Shown here one piece after another: positions 18,924 through 26,786 of a DNA stretch of 64,000 nt. This DNA is from an uncultured Lachnospiraceae bacterium (GTDB lineage: Bacteria > Bacillota > Clostridia > Lachnospirales > Lachnospiraceae): assembly GCA_910588815.1 (NCBI GenBank), contig CAJUQY010000004.1, positions 1 through 64,000 of the forward strand. Reading direction: 5' to 3'. Position 1 is the first letter of the stretch. Each line of letters begins with the position of its first letter. The notes under the pieces were generated by a model. It was not told where the DNA came from. It worked only from the letters and a program-made list of their open reading frames with translations, and made no database searches. The position numbers and the translations under genes are program-made.

Positions 18924-20270
18924 TCACTCTCTCGTCAGCTTCCTGACCCAGTTCCCATAATTAACTTCTAAAAAAGCAGGGATACATTTGAATATTTGAT
19001 CTGCATTGAGGCAGCAAACCACCACCACCGGGGAGGCCTTCACCACGAATGCCATAAAAAAGGACAGGGGCAGGACAATACCCCAGATGCTGATGAGGTC
19101 CATCTTGACCACAAAGCCCGCATGGCCGCCGCCCCGGATGATTCCGTTGTTGGTGGGCATCTGGTAAGACATGCCTATGCACACCACGCTCAGGATAATA
19201 AGGAAAGTATCAGCCATTTTCTTGGTCCCGGGCGACAGGTCATAGAGTCTCAAAACAGGGATGCGGATGAAAAAGAGGAGGATGCCGGAGCAGACTCCTA
19301 TCATCAGAAACATTTTCTGCAGTTTCCTCGCCTGTGCCTTCACTTCCTTCATATCTCCGATCCCGACAGCCTTTCCGATAAGGACGGAAGCCGTGGAGGC
19401 CGCTCCGACCGCCGTGGATTTTACCATCAAAAACAGGGTGGAAGCCACGCTGTTTGCCGCGATGGCGGCCGCTGTCATGTGGCCCAAGATCACCGTTTGA
19501 AGAGCCGTATTTAATCCCCACAGGCTCTGAACCAAAAATACCGGCGTGGTCACCCGGAAATAATCTCCGGAGAGTCTGCGGTCTGTCTGAAAATAGTCCC
19601 GAAGCTTAAGGCGCAGCCGCCGCTCCTTCTTCGCCACGTAATAAATCAAAACGGCACACTCCAAAATCCTGGCCGCCAGGGTGCCGACGGCGGCACCGGC
19701 AACACCCATCTTTGGCGCGCCGAATCTCCCGTAGATGAGCACGTAATTGATGCCGCAGTTGACGAAAAATGCCATCACCGAGAGGTAGAGGGCAATCTTT
19801 ACCACTTCCACACTCCGGAGGGAGGCCAAAAGAAGCTGTGTCACGGCAAAAAACAAATAGGTGAACCGGATCAGACAGATATAGCGCACTCCCTCCTCGA
19901 TAATCGGCACATCGGTGGTGAAAAGCCCAACCGCCTGATAGGGGAACAGGGACACCAGAAGAAAGAGGACCGCCGCCACAAAAAGCCCGGTCCGCATGGC
20001 TGTGGCCATGATCCGCTTCATGGGCTCCGTCTGCTTTTTCCCCCAATACTGGCTGCAAAACATCACCGCCCCTTCGCCGAGGGCCATGGTCATCTGCTGG
20101 AAGACAAACTGGATCTGATTGACGGCGGCCACCCCCGACAGGGAAACCTCACTGTAAGCGCCCAGCATCATATTGTCCGCCAGATTGACGCTCAAGGTAA
20201 TCACATTCTGGAGCACCAGAGCCGTATAGATGGAAAAAAAAATTCTATAAAACCCCTTCTTCTGTTCCAT
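18924..20270 (-). CDS. MATE-family efflux transporter
   Basis: The 448-residue membrane protein has about twelve hydrophobic segments in two halves, as expected for the MATE (multidrug and toxic compound extrusion) family. The first helix region NVITLSVNLADNMMLGAYSE carries the conserved pattern of a polar residue and Asp before MLG. These pumps use Na+ or H+ gradients to export cationic compounds; the substrate here is unknown. GGGAGGAAG lies about ten bases before the ATG. It is the second of two MATE genes in this unit and is followed by marR. The N-terminus lacks the usual MTEG start of classic MATE members, so it belongs to a different subgroup from its upstream neighbour. Confidence 0.92.
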   Translation of the reverse strand: MEQKKGFYRIFFSIYTALVLQNVITLSVNLADNMMLGAYSEVSLSGVAAVNQIQFVFQQMTMALGEGAVMFCSQYWGKKQTEPMKRIMATAMRTGLFVAAVLFLLVSLFPYQAVGLFTTDVPIIEEGVRYICLIRFTYLFFAVTQLLLASLRSVEVVKIALYLSVMAFFVNCGINYVLIYGRFGAPKMGVAGAAVGTLAARILECAVLIYYVAKKERRLRLKLRDYFQTDRRLSGDYFRVTTPVFLVQSLWGLNTALQTVILGHMTAAAIAANSVASTLFLMVKSTAVGAASTASVLIGKAVGIGDMKEVKAQARKLQKMFLMIGVCSGILLFFIRIPVLRLYDLSPGTKKMADTFLIILSVVCIGMSYQMPTNNGIIRGGGHAGFVVKMDLISIWGIVLPLSFFMAFVVKASPVVVVCCLNADQIFKCIPAFLEVNYGNWVRKLTRE

Positions 20271-20303
20271 GCCAAGATCTTCCTCCCGCGCCTTTCCTCA
20301 TAT

Positions 20304-20412
20304 CTGTATATACTTCTATACCTGAACATGCTTCGATGCCTGTATATAACTTCTATGCCCGCACTTACTTCGATGCCTGTATATACTTTTATACCTGCCT
20401 AAGCTTCCTTGA
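20304..20412. repeat. Three tandem copies of a 36-37 base repeat between two MATE genes
   Basis: Units start at 20304, 20340 and 20377, each beginning CTGTATATA followed by ACTTCTAT or a close variant. The first two end CTTCGATGC; the third diverges at its end and contains the stop codon of the upstream MATE gene. They are contiguous with no spacers. TATATAC cores give local self-complementarity. The purpose is unknown. Confidence 0.75.
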
Positions 20413-21732
20413 CGTCCTGCGTATACACAGTGCATACATGGGCGCCAGGTAGAGGCAGGCCGACACCCATGCCGTCTGGTCCGCAAAGCAGATTGCCGTA
20501 TAGCCAAAGGCTCCCACAAAGCAAAGGCTGACCACACTTCTCGCGATCATTTCCACCACTCCGGAAAATACGGCCCTGCCTGCGTACCCCAACCCCTGAA
20601 TACTCAGCCGGATCACATTGAGGATACCCAGGCTCCAGAAAAAGTATCCCATACAGCGCAAATATTGGGCCGCCGCATCCAGGACCTCCGATGCCTCTCC
20701 CCCCACAAACAGTATGGAGAGTGTCCGGCCGCCGAAAATCAGTGCCAGGCCGGCCAGAATCCCGTAGATAACGGCAATAAATACCCCCTCTTTTACCCCC
20801 TGACGGATCCGGTCCAGCCTTCCGGCCCCAAGATTCTGTCCGCAGAAAACAGACACGGAGGAGGCAATGGCGTCAAAGGGGCACATGGTAAACTGCTTGA
20901 TCTTGAGAGCCGCCGTAAAGCCGGACACATACACACTCCCCAGACCATTGTTGGCCGACTGCATGACCATACTTCCAATAGCGGTAATGGAAAACTGAAA
21001 GCCCATGGGAAGTCCCATGGAAAGAAGATCCTTCGAGACATCCCCCTCCAGGCGGCAGTTCTCCCGGCCGGGGTGAAGAAGCTGTACCTTCTTATAGATA
21101 AAGAACAGACACAAAAAGCCGCTGACTGCCTGAGAAGCAACGGTAGCAATGGCCGCACCCGCACAGCCCCAGCCAAAGCAGATGATACACAGCAGGTCCA
21201 GGGCAACATTCAGTCCTGCAGAGATCACCAGAAAGACAAAGGGCGTCCGGCTGTCCCCCACCGCCCGCAAAATGCTGGCCAGCAGATTGTATAGAAAGGT
21301 AAAGGGAAGTCCCAGAAAAATCACCAGAAGATAACGGTAGGCATCCTCGTAGAGTTCTTCCGATACGGAAAGAATTTTGAGAATCCAGGGACAAAGCAGC
21401 GCACAGAACATCGTCAGAACCGCCGCCACCGTCCCGGTCAGGGCAGCGCCGCTGAATATGTAATGCTTCATCTTTTCCAACCGCCCCGCTCCAAAGCACT
21501 TTGCCACCGGAACGCCAAATCCGGTGCAGCAGCCAATGCAGAAGCCCAGCACCATAAACTGGACACTGCTGGTGGAACCGACGCTTGCCAGGGCATCTGC
21601 CCCCAGCACCCTCCCCACAATGGCCGCGTCAATAATATTGTAGGTCTGCTGAAGCAGGTTTCCGACTAAAAGTGGAAGGGCGAACTGCAAAATCAGCCGA
21701 AACGGCCTTCCTTCCGTCATACTTTTTGCCAA
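20389..21732 (-). CDS. MATE-family efflux transporter
   Basis: The 447-residue product is read from a TTG at 21732, giving MAKSMTEGRPFRLILQFALP. That matches the conserved MATE N-terminus (Met-Ala-Lys-x-Met-Thr), and GAGGAG stands nine bases before it. The alternatives are worse: an ATG at 21786 lies inside the -10 box, and one at 21741 directly abuts the ribosome binding site. About twelve membrane helices are visible. LLGNLLQQTYN-like VGNLLQQTYNIIDAAIVGRVLG near residue 22 is the family signature. It heads the MATE-MATE-marR unit under a perfect consensus promoter. Its last codons lie in the tandem repeat at 20377-20412. Confidence 0.9.
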   Translation of the reverse strand: MAKSMTEGRPFRLILQFALPLLVGNLLQQTYNIIDAAIVGRVLGADALASVGSTSSVQFMVLGFCIGCCTGFGVPVAKCFGAGRLEKMKHYIFSGAALTGTVAAVLTMFCALLCPWILKILSVSEELYEDAYRYLLVIFLGLPFTFLYNLLASILRAVGDSRTPFVFLVISAGLNVALDLLCIICFGWGCAGAAIATVASQAVSGFLCLFFIYKKVQLLHPGRENCRLEGDVSKDLLSMGLPMGFQFSITAIGSMVMQSANNGLGSVYVSGFTAALKIKQFTMCPFDAIASSVSVFCGQNLGAGRLDRIRQGVKEGVFIAVIYGILAGLALIFGGRTLSILFVGGEASEVLDAAAQYLRCMGYFFWSLGILNVIRLSIQGLGYAGRAVFSGVVEMIARSVVSLCFVGAFGYTAICFADQTAWVSACLYLAPMYALCIRRTSRKLRQV

Positions 21733-21756
21733 AGATGTCATCTCCTCACAGATATA

Positions 21757-21800
21757 AAAAAGTATTTTTCTTATTGCGCCCCTCATTATAGATACTTTTT
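21757..21800. promoter_or_regulatory. Dyad over the MATE-MATE-marR promoter (candidate MarR operator)
   Basis: AAAAAGTAT at 21757-21765 and its exact reverse complement ATACTTTTT at 21792-21800 are separated by 26 bases. One arm is in the promoter spacer and the other just after the expected start of transcription. Regulation by the MarR protein of the same unit is a natural reading but not shown. Confidence 0.4.
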
Positions 21801-21813
21801 ATTTTCCTGTCAA
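21785..21813 (-). promoter_or_regulatory. Perfect consensus promoter of the MATE-MATE-marR unit
   Basis: On the minus strand TTGACA (21813-21808) and TATAAT (21790-21785) are both exact, with a 17-base spacer. It rules out the ATG that overlaps the -10 box as a start codon for the downstream gene. Confidence 0.85.
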
Positions 21814-21914
21814 TATCCTTTTGCGAAATTGTCATGTCCTAAAAAAATATAGTATTTTGGCCGAAATTCTGTTATGATAGGAGACGGATCACATGACGCA
21901 AAGGAGACAAAAAA

Positions 21915-22550
21915 ATGGATAAAATTGCGGGAAATAATGTGCCGTCTGAGGGCGACGCACTTTTTAATGAAGAAAATCTGGAGTGGAAGGAAATCCGCAC
22001 AGAGCATCTGGTACAGGACGAGTGGATCGATTTCAGACGGTCCGCCTACCGTTTCCCGGACGGGACGGTGTTTGAACCTTTTTACAGCTACAGCCGCAGA
22101 GACTATGTCGTAATTGTCGCGTCCGATGAAGAGGGAAACTATATTTGCGTGCGGCAATTCCGCCAGGGGATCAAGGAGGTAACGACGGAGTTTCCGGCAG
22201 GCGGCATCGAGCGAAGTGACGGAGCGGAATACCGGACAGGCCGCAGCTTACAGACAGCATGCGAGGATGCGCTTGCAGCCGCCAGGCGGGAATTACTGGA
22301 AGAAACCGGATATGTCTCTGACAACTGGAGCCATCTGATCACGGTTCCCTCCAATGCCACGATTGCGGACAACTATGCCTATGTTTTTGCTGCAGAAAAC
22401 TGCAGGAGGGCCGGAGGCCAGCATCTGGACGAGACAGAATTTTTAAATGTCCGGAAGCATTCCTCCTCCGAAATCGAAAAACTGATAAAAAACGGAGGGT
22501 TTCAACAGGCAGTCCATATTATGGCGTGGCTGTTGGCCAAAAGAGCTTGA
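21915..22550 (+). CDS. NUDIX hydrolase, ADP-ribose pyrophosphatase-like
   Basis: The 211-residue protein has a NUDIX box in the form GGIE...ARRELLEETGYVS (about residues 95-140): the catalytic REx2EE core is intact. The usual spacing between the leading Gly and the Arg is stretched by an insertion (SDGAEYRTGRSLQTACEDALAA), which is uncommon. YVVIVASDEEGNYICVRQFRQGI and an EFPAGG motif are typical of ADP-ribose/nucleoside diphosphate-sugar hydrolases. It probably splits ADP-ribose or a related nucleotide into two monophosphates. AAAGGAG is correctly placed before the ATG. It is divergent from the MATE unit and upstream of bioY, which has its own promoter. Confidence 0.85.
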   Translation: MDKIAGNNVPSEGDALFNEENLEWKEIRTEHLVQDEWIDFRRSAYRFPDGTVFEPFYSYSRRDYVVIVASDEEGNYICVRQFRQGIKEVTTEFPAGGIERSDGAEYRTGRSLQTACEDALAAARRELLEETGYVSDNWSHLITVPSNATIADNYAYVFAAENCRRAGGQHLDETEFLNVRKHSSSEIEKLIKNGGFQQAVHIMAWLLAKRA

Positions 22551-22575
22551 ATTGTAAACCTTTTTTCTGTTATTA

Positions 22576-22610
22576 TTGACATTCCATCTTTTTTGCTTTA
22601 TAATGTCAAC
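22576..22610 (+). promoter_or_regulatory. bioY promoter with overlapping dyad (possible BirA operator)
   Basis: TTGACA (22576-22581) and TATAAT (22599-22604) are exact consensus with a 17-base spacer. The sequence TTGACAT at 22576 is repeated as its reverse complement ATGTCAA at 22603, so a dyad with a 20-base gap covers the whole promoter. A second GTTGACA follows near 22627. Biotin genes in Firmicutes are commonly repressed by the biotin ligase BirA at long-gap dyads over the promoter; that assignment is inference. Confidence 0.6.
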
Positions 22611-22691
22611 AGTTTTTGATTTTTAGTTGACATTTGTCAGTGACATCTGCCGCATCAAAGACAAATACACAGAAAAAGGAGTATCTTCCCT

Positions 22692-23261
22692 ATGGAAAAG
22701 ACTGTATCCCAAAAATCTTCCAGGCTTTCTCTGGTCACCATGGCCCTGATCGGTGTCATGACTGCCGTCACCTGTATCCTTGGCCCCCTCGCGATTCCGC
22801 TCCCCTTCAGCCCGGTACCGATCTCCTTCACGAACCTGGCCATTTACCTCACTCTGTATGTGCTGGGAATGAAGGCCGGAACCTTCAGCTACCTGGTCTA
22901 TCTGCTTTTGGGATTGGTGGGCCTCCCCGTCTTCTCCGGCTTCACCGGCGGCCCCGCCAAGCTTTTCGGCCCCACCGGCGGCTACCTGGCCGGATTCATT
23001 TTCATGGCCCTGATCGCCGGATTCTTCATTGACCGCTTTCCCAAAAAATATTACCTCCATATTGCCGGTATGATTCTCGGAACCTTTATCTGTTATATAT
23101 TCGGCACCGCCTGGCTCTGCTTCCAGATGAAGCTTTCTTTTGGAGCCGGGCTTATGGCCGGAGTCGTCCCTTACCTGCCCGGCGATGCAGCCAAGATCAT
23201 TGTCTCTGTGATTGTGGGGCCCGCTCTCCGGTATGGAGTGAATCAGGTAAAAAACCGCTAA
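22692..23261 (+). CDS. bioY: Biotin transporter, substrate-binding S component
   Basis: The 189-residue membrane protein has about six hydrophobic helices. It contains the BioY landmarks: PLPFSPVPISFTNLAIYL near residue 36, YLLLGLVGLPVFSGFTGGPAKLFGPTGGYLAGF in the middle and PYLPGDAAK near the end. BioY binds biotin and works alone or with the shared ECF ATPase/transmembrane module (EcfA1A2T), which is not in this window. AAAGGAG precedes the ATG. The last 65 bases overlap, on the opposite strand, the 3' end of a GNAT acetyltransferase gene. Confidence 0.95.
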   Translation: MEKTVSQKSSRLSLVTMALIGVMTAVTCILGPLAIPLPFSPVPISFTNLAIYLTLYVLGMKAGTFSYLVYLLLGLVGLPVFSGFTGGPAKLFGPTGGYLAGFIFMALIAGFFIDRFPKKYYLHIAGMILGTFICYIFGTAWLCFQMKLSFGAGLMAGVVPYLPGDAAKIIVSVIVGPALRYGVNQVKNR

Positions 23262-23754
23262 CGGCCGCCATCTCCACTACCGTCCATGGTTCTCCATGGT
23301 ACTGAAACATATCTTTCGCCGCGCCCTCGGCCCGAAACCCTGCCGCCTCATAACAGCGCCTGGCCGCCGGGTTATTCTCGAACACCCCGAGGGTCGCCCG
23401 CTCCATCCCCAGTATTTCTCCTGCATATGTGAGGGCTTGACTGACCATAGCCCTCCCCGCGCCCTTTCCCCGCATCCCGGGTGAAACGACAATAAAGCCG
23501 AAATGAACGCTGTTCTTTTCATAGTCGGCCTTCCGCATCAGGAGATGCCCGGCCAGGCGGCCTTTCTCGTCAAGGGCCGCAAAAATCCAGCCGCGATCAT
23601 CCTCCTCAAACCGCTCATAATAATCCAGAAGCTGTTCCATGGTGAGGGGCCAGGTGAATTTCCCCGCGCTCCACTTTGAGAAGCTCTCCTCGTCGGAAAA
23701 CCAGGTCAGCAGTTCCTTAAAATCATTCTTTTTCCAAGGCCTCAACCGTATCAT
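23197..23754 (-). CDS. GNAT-family N-acetyltransferase (RimJ/RimL type)
   Basis: The 185-residue protein shows the RimJ/RimL-like GNAT layout: an IRLRPW start, FIVVSPGMRGKGAGRAMVSQAL as acetyl-CoA-binding motif A (R-G-K-G-A-G at about residues 93-98), and NNPAARRCYEAAGFRAEG as motif B. It transfers acetyl groups to an amine that cannot be named. It is the last gene of the leftward tsaD-ispD group, 12 bases after ispD. Its final codons overlap convergently with bioY for 65 bases; the tail past residue 165 is basic and low in structure, as often seen where a stop has been lost and the frame extended. Confidence 0.82.
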   Translation of the reverse strand: MIRLRPWKKNDFKELLTWFSDEESFSKWSAGKFTWPLTMEQLLDYYERFEEDDRGWIFAALDEKGRLAGHLLMRKADYEKNSVHFGFIVVSPGMRGKGAGRAMVSQALTYAGEILGMERATLGVFENNPAARRCYEAAGFRAEGAAKDMFQYHGEPWTVVEMAAVSGFLPDSLHTGERAPQSQRQ

Positions 23755-23766
23755 TCTGATTCCCTC

Positions 23767-24489
23767 CTACTTCTTCCGGGCGGCATTTTCATCCGACGGC
23801 TTTAAAAACATCTGCGCCAGCTCCATATCCTCCGGTGTGGTCACCTTAATATTCTGGTAGCTTCCCTTTACCAGCTTTGTTTTTTTTCTGAGGAACAGCT
23901 CCGCCAGCATGGTATCGTCTGTCACCGGAATCTGGTAACTCCCCTCCCGAAATTTTTCATGGGCCTCAAGAATCACCGGATAGGAAAATCCCTGGGGAGT
24001 ATGGACGGCCCAAAGACTCTTTCTGTCCGGGGTATCTTCGGCTATGCCGTCTCCGTCCACGATCTTGATTGTGTCCTTCACCGGCATTCCCGTGGTGCAG
24101 CTGCCATAATCCACGGCACCCCGGAGCACATCCCCTATCATCTCCTCCGTGATAAAGGGCCTGGCTCCGTCATGGATCAGCACATAGTCACAGGGGGCCG
24201 CCGCCAGCAATCCCTCATAGACAGAGTCATAGCGCTCCTTCCCCCCGGCGATGACTGTTTTCACTTTGGAAAAACCATATTTTTCCACGATATGCTCCCG
24301 GCACCAGGAAATCTCATCCTCTCCCGCCACAAGAATAATCTCATCCACCAGGCTTTCCTCGAAAGCCTTCAGCGAATAATAGAGCACTTCGCGGCCGTTC
24401 AGCAGCAAATACTGCTTCGCCACCTCTGTCCCCATCCTTCTGCCCCGCCCGGCCGCCAGGACGATGGCTTTCACTGTCTTTCTGTCCAT
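23767..24489 (-). CDS. ispD: 2-C-methyl-D-erythritol 4-phosphate cytidylyltransferase
   Basis: The 240-residue protein carries the cytidylyltransferase loop IVLAAGRGRRMG (residues 9-20) and the Lys in VAKQYLLLNG. The conserved VLIHDGARPF is near residue 104, and VTDD near residue 187. IspD joins CTP to 2-C-methyl-D-erythritol 4-phosphate, the third step of the MEP isoprenoid pathway in the cytoplasm. dxs (first step) and ispA (chain elongation) occur 16-20 kb away in this window. It follows tsaD by 4 bases. The C-terminus has a short basic extension (DENAARKK) beyond the usual end. Confidence 0.95.
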   Translation of the reverse strand: MDRKTVKAIVLAAGRGRRMGTEVAKQYLLLNGREVLYYSLKAFEESLVDEIILVAGEDEISWCREHIVEKYGFSKVKTVIAGGKERYDSVYEGLLAAAPCDYVLIHDGARPFITEEMIGDVLRGAVDYGSCTTGMPVKDTIKIVDGDGIAEDTPDRKSLWAVHTPQGFSYPVILEAHEKFREGSYQIPVTDDTMLAELFLRKKTKLVKGSYQNIKVTTPEDMELAQMFLKPSDENAARKK

Positions 24490-24493
24490 GTCT

Positions 24494-25528
24494 TCACCGC
24501 TCCCCCAATTTCAGATTCGGAACCGCGTTCAGGTCCAGGCCGCTTCTCACCCCTTTTTTATATTCATAATAGGCCGCGCATCCGATCATGGCCGCATTGT
24601 CCGTACAGAAAATCGGCGAGGGATGATAAAACCGCAGCCCTTCCTTTTCACAGGCCGCCGCCAGGCTCCCGCGGAGTGACGAATTGGAAGCCACGCCGCC
24701 TGCAATGGCCACTTCGCGGATCCCGTATTCCTTCGCCGCCAGTATGGTCCTGCCCACGAGTACCTCCACCACCGCATTCTGGAAGGAGGCCGCCAGGTCA
24801 TTCTTATTGACTTTGGTCCCCATCATCGTTTCATGGTTCAGGAAATTGAGCACCGCTGATTTTAAGCCGCTGAAGCTGAAATCATAGGGGCACCCCTCAA
24901 TCTTCGCCCTGGGAAACTCCATGGCATGGGGATTCCCCGCTCTCGCCGCCCTGTCAATCTTGGGGCCGCCCGGATAACCCAGGCCGATGGCCCTTGCCAC
25001 CTTGTCGAAAGCCTCTCCCGCCGCATCGTCCCTGGTACGGCCGATGATCTCAAATTCCCCGTAATCCTTCATGATCACCAGATGGGTGTGCCCGCCTGAC
25101 ACGATCAGACAGAGGAACGGGGGCTCAAGTCCCGGATTTTCGATAAAATTGGCGCTGATATGGCCCTCGATATGATGGACGCCCACCAGCGGCAGTCCCG
25201 CCCCGTAAGCCAAAGCCTTTGCCGCTGCCACCCCCACCAGGAGAGCTCCGACCAGACCAGGCCCATAGGTCACGGCCACAGCAGTCATCTCGGAGAGAGT
25301 CATTCCCGCCTCCCAAAGGGCCGTCCCGATCACCTGGTTAATCTTTTCAATATGCTTTCTGGAAGCCAGCTCCGGCACCACGCCGCCGTACTGGGTGTGC
25401 AGTGCAATCTGAGAAGAAATCACGTTGGAAAGAACCTCTCTGCCGTTTTTCACCACCGCCGCCGCCGTCTCGTCACAGGAACTCTCAATCGCCAAAATAT
25501 AAATATCCGTTTCTTTTTTCTCGTCCAT
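24494..25528 (-). CDS. tsaD: tRNA N6-adenosine threonylcarbamoyltransferase
   Basis: The 344-residue protein has the ASKHA-fold opening [16 protein letters not shown] and the metal-binding [11 protein letters not shown] (His pair, about residues 115-119). The nucleotide segment SGGHTHLV and the [10 protein letters not shown] motif near the end are also present. TsaD, with TsaB and TsaE, transfers threonylcarbamoyl to A37 of ANN-decoding tRNAs (t6A). tsaB, tsaE and rimI lie upstream in the same leftward cluster, so most of the pathway is together; TsaC/Sua5, which makes the threonylcarbamoyl-AMP donor, is not in the window. It starts 16 bases after rnz with GGGGAAGAAG before the ATG. Confidence 0.97.
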   Translation of the reverse strand: MDEKKETDIYILAIESSCDETAAAVVKNGREVLSNVISSQIALHTQYGGVVPELASRKHIEKINQVIGTALWEAGMTLSEMTAVAVTYGPGLVGALLVGVAAAKALAYGAGLPLVGVHHIEGHISANFIENPGLEPPFLCLIVSGGHTHLVIMKDYGEFEIIGRTRDDAAGEAFDKVARAIGLGYPGGPKIDRAARAGNPHAMEFPRAKIEGCPYDFSFSGLKSAVLNFLNHETMMGTKVNKNDLAASFQNAVVEVLVGRTILAAKEYGIREVAIAGGVASNSSLRGSLAAACEKEGLRFYHPSPIFCTDNAAMIGCAAYYEYKKGVRSGLDLNAVPNLKLGER

Positions 25529-25544
25529 CTTCTTCCCCTATATC

Positions 25545-26459
25545 TCAATCCTCGTCCTCAAAACGAAGCTCCGCCGTCTGTCCGTCCTTCGCCGCAATGG
25601 CCCCGGGAAAAATATTTCTCACCTCATCCATATAATCCTCCGGCCAGGAAAGCGACGGGCTGTAATGGGTCAGCCAAAGCTCCGATACCTCTGCGTCTCT
25701 GGCCAGCCTGGCGGCGTCATACATGGTCATATGCTTGTTTTCCCTGGCCTTGGTTTCTTTTTCCTTCTCCCCATACATGCCTTCACAGATAAACAGATCG
25801 GAGCCGGCCGCCTCCGCCGCGATGGATGGAATGGGCCTGGTGTCCGTGCAGTAGGTCACCTTAATGCCCTTCCTGGCCCCGCCCATAACCATGTCCGGCG
25901 TGTAAGTCCTTCCGTCAAGCTCCACCGTCTCCCCACGCTGCAAAATGCCCCAATACCGGACCGGAAGCTCCAAAGCCTTCGCTTTTTCCACCTGGAATTT
26001 TCCCGCTCTCGGCAAGGAGACCGAATACCCATAGCAGGGAATGTTATGGTTTACCCGGAAAGCCCGGATGTGGTAAGGCCCCGCCCGGAACTCCTGCTCC
26101 TTTTCCGGAAGCTCCAGAAAACGAACGGGAAAAGGCAGTTCCGGCGCAATGGTCCTGAGCGCCGTCACCACCCGTTCCAGCCCCCTCGGGCCAACCATAA
26201 GAAGCGGCTCTGTCCGTTCCGCATTCCCCATGGTGAGGAGGAGCCCGGGCAGGCCGCTGATATGGTCCGCATGGTAATGGGTAAAACAGATCACATCAAT
26301 GGGCTTTGCACTCCATCCCTTTTTCTTCAGGGCGATCTGTGTCCCCTCCCCGCAGTCTATAAGCAGATGGCTTCCCCCGCATCTGAGCATCAGGGCCGTC
26401 AGCCACCGGTAGGGGAGCGGCATCATCCCGCCGGTCCCCAGCAAACATACATCAATCAT
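25545..26459 (-). CDS. rnz: Ribonuclease Z (tRNA 3' endonuclease)
   Basis: The 304-residue protein is a metallo-beta-lactamase fold nuclease. The zinc motif HYHADHISGLPGLL is at about residues 61-74, with LIDCGEGTQIAL before it and an LTHYSPS motif near residue 272. These are RNase Z hallmarks. The enzyme cuts precursor tRNAs lacking an encoded CCA just after the discriminator base. Its location between a small zinc-ribbon gene and tsaD places it within a tRNA maturation cluster. AGAGGAAATC precedes the ATG. The length matches bacterial RNase Z (about 300-310). Confidence 0.95.
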   Translation of the reverse strand: MIDVCLLGTGGMMPLPYRWLTALMLRCGGSHLLIDCGEGTQIALKKKGWSAKPIDVICFTHYHADHISGLPGLLLTMGNAERTEPLLMVGPRGLERVVTALRTIAPELPFPVRFLELPEKEQEFRAGPYHIRAFRVNHNIPCYGYSVSLPRAGKFQVEKAKALELPVRYWGILQRGETVELDGRTYTPDMVMGGARKGIKVTYCTDTRPIPSIAAEAAGSDLFICEGMYGEKEKETKARENKHMTMYDAARLARDAEVSELWLTHYSPSLSWPEDYMDEVRNIFPGAIAAKDGQTAELRFEDED

Positions 26460-26475
26460 GATTTCCTCTTTCTAT

Positions 26476-26706
26476 TTACAACAGCTCCGTCACTTCTTCA
26501 GTTTCCACCGGAACGGCGAAGCCCTTCACCATCCTGTCATAGCATTCCTCACAGAGAAAGAAATGATGGCGCTCCCCGTCCTTCTCAGAAAAATATCCCC
26601 AGGTTTTGGTCACCTCCAGGCCTTCCCCGTAAGGAGGAACCCCTTCTGTCCTTACCAGCTCTCCGCAGCAATTGCAAACCATAAATTCCTGTTTCTCATG
26701 GGTCAT
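26476..26706 (-). CDS. Small zinc-ribbon-like protein, unknown
   Basis: The 76-residue protein is read from the ATG at 26706 with AGGAAAGG ten bases before it; a GTG nine codons upstream is also in frame. It holds two CxxC pairs: VCNCCGEL near residue 12 and LCEECYDRM near residue 50. These are spaced as in a zinc ribbon. Between them are HH and several acidic residues; there is no catalytic motif. It sits between rimI and rnz in the t6A/tRNA cluster, with short gaps, so it is likely co-expressed. I do not recognise a named family; binding of nucleic acid or protein through the ribbon is only a possibility. Confidence 0.65.
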   Translation of the reverse strand: MTHEKQEFMVCNCCGELVRTEGVPPYGEGLEVTKTWGYFSEKDGERHHFFLCEECYDRMVKGFAVPVETEEVTELL

Positions 26707-26786
26707 ACACTCACAGCCTTTCCTGCTAACCACTTACATACCGCACATTTCGACGGCATCTTTTCTGCTACAGCCACATTATAAGC

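Noticed and set aside
20304..20412. Possible CRISPR array
   Set aside because: The 36-37 base units are directly adjacent with no spacers, there are only three, and no cas genes are present.
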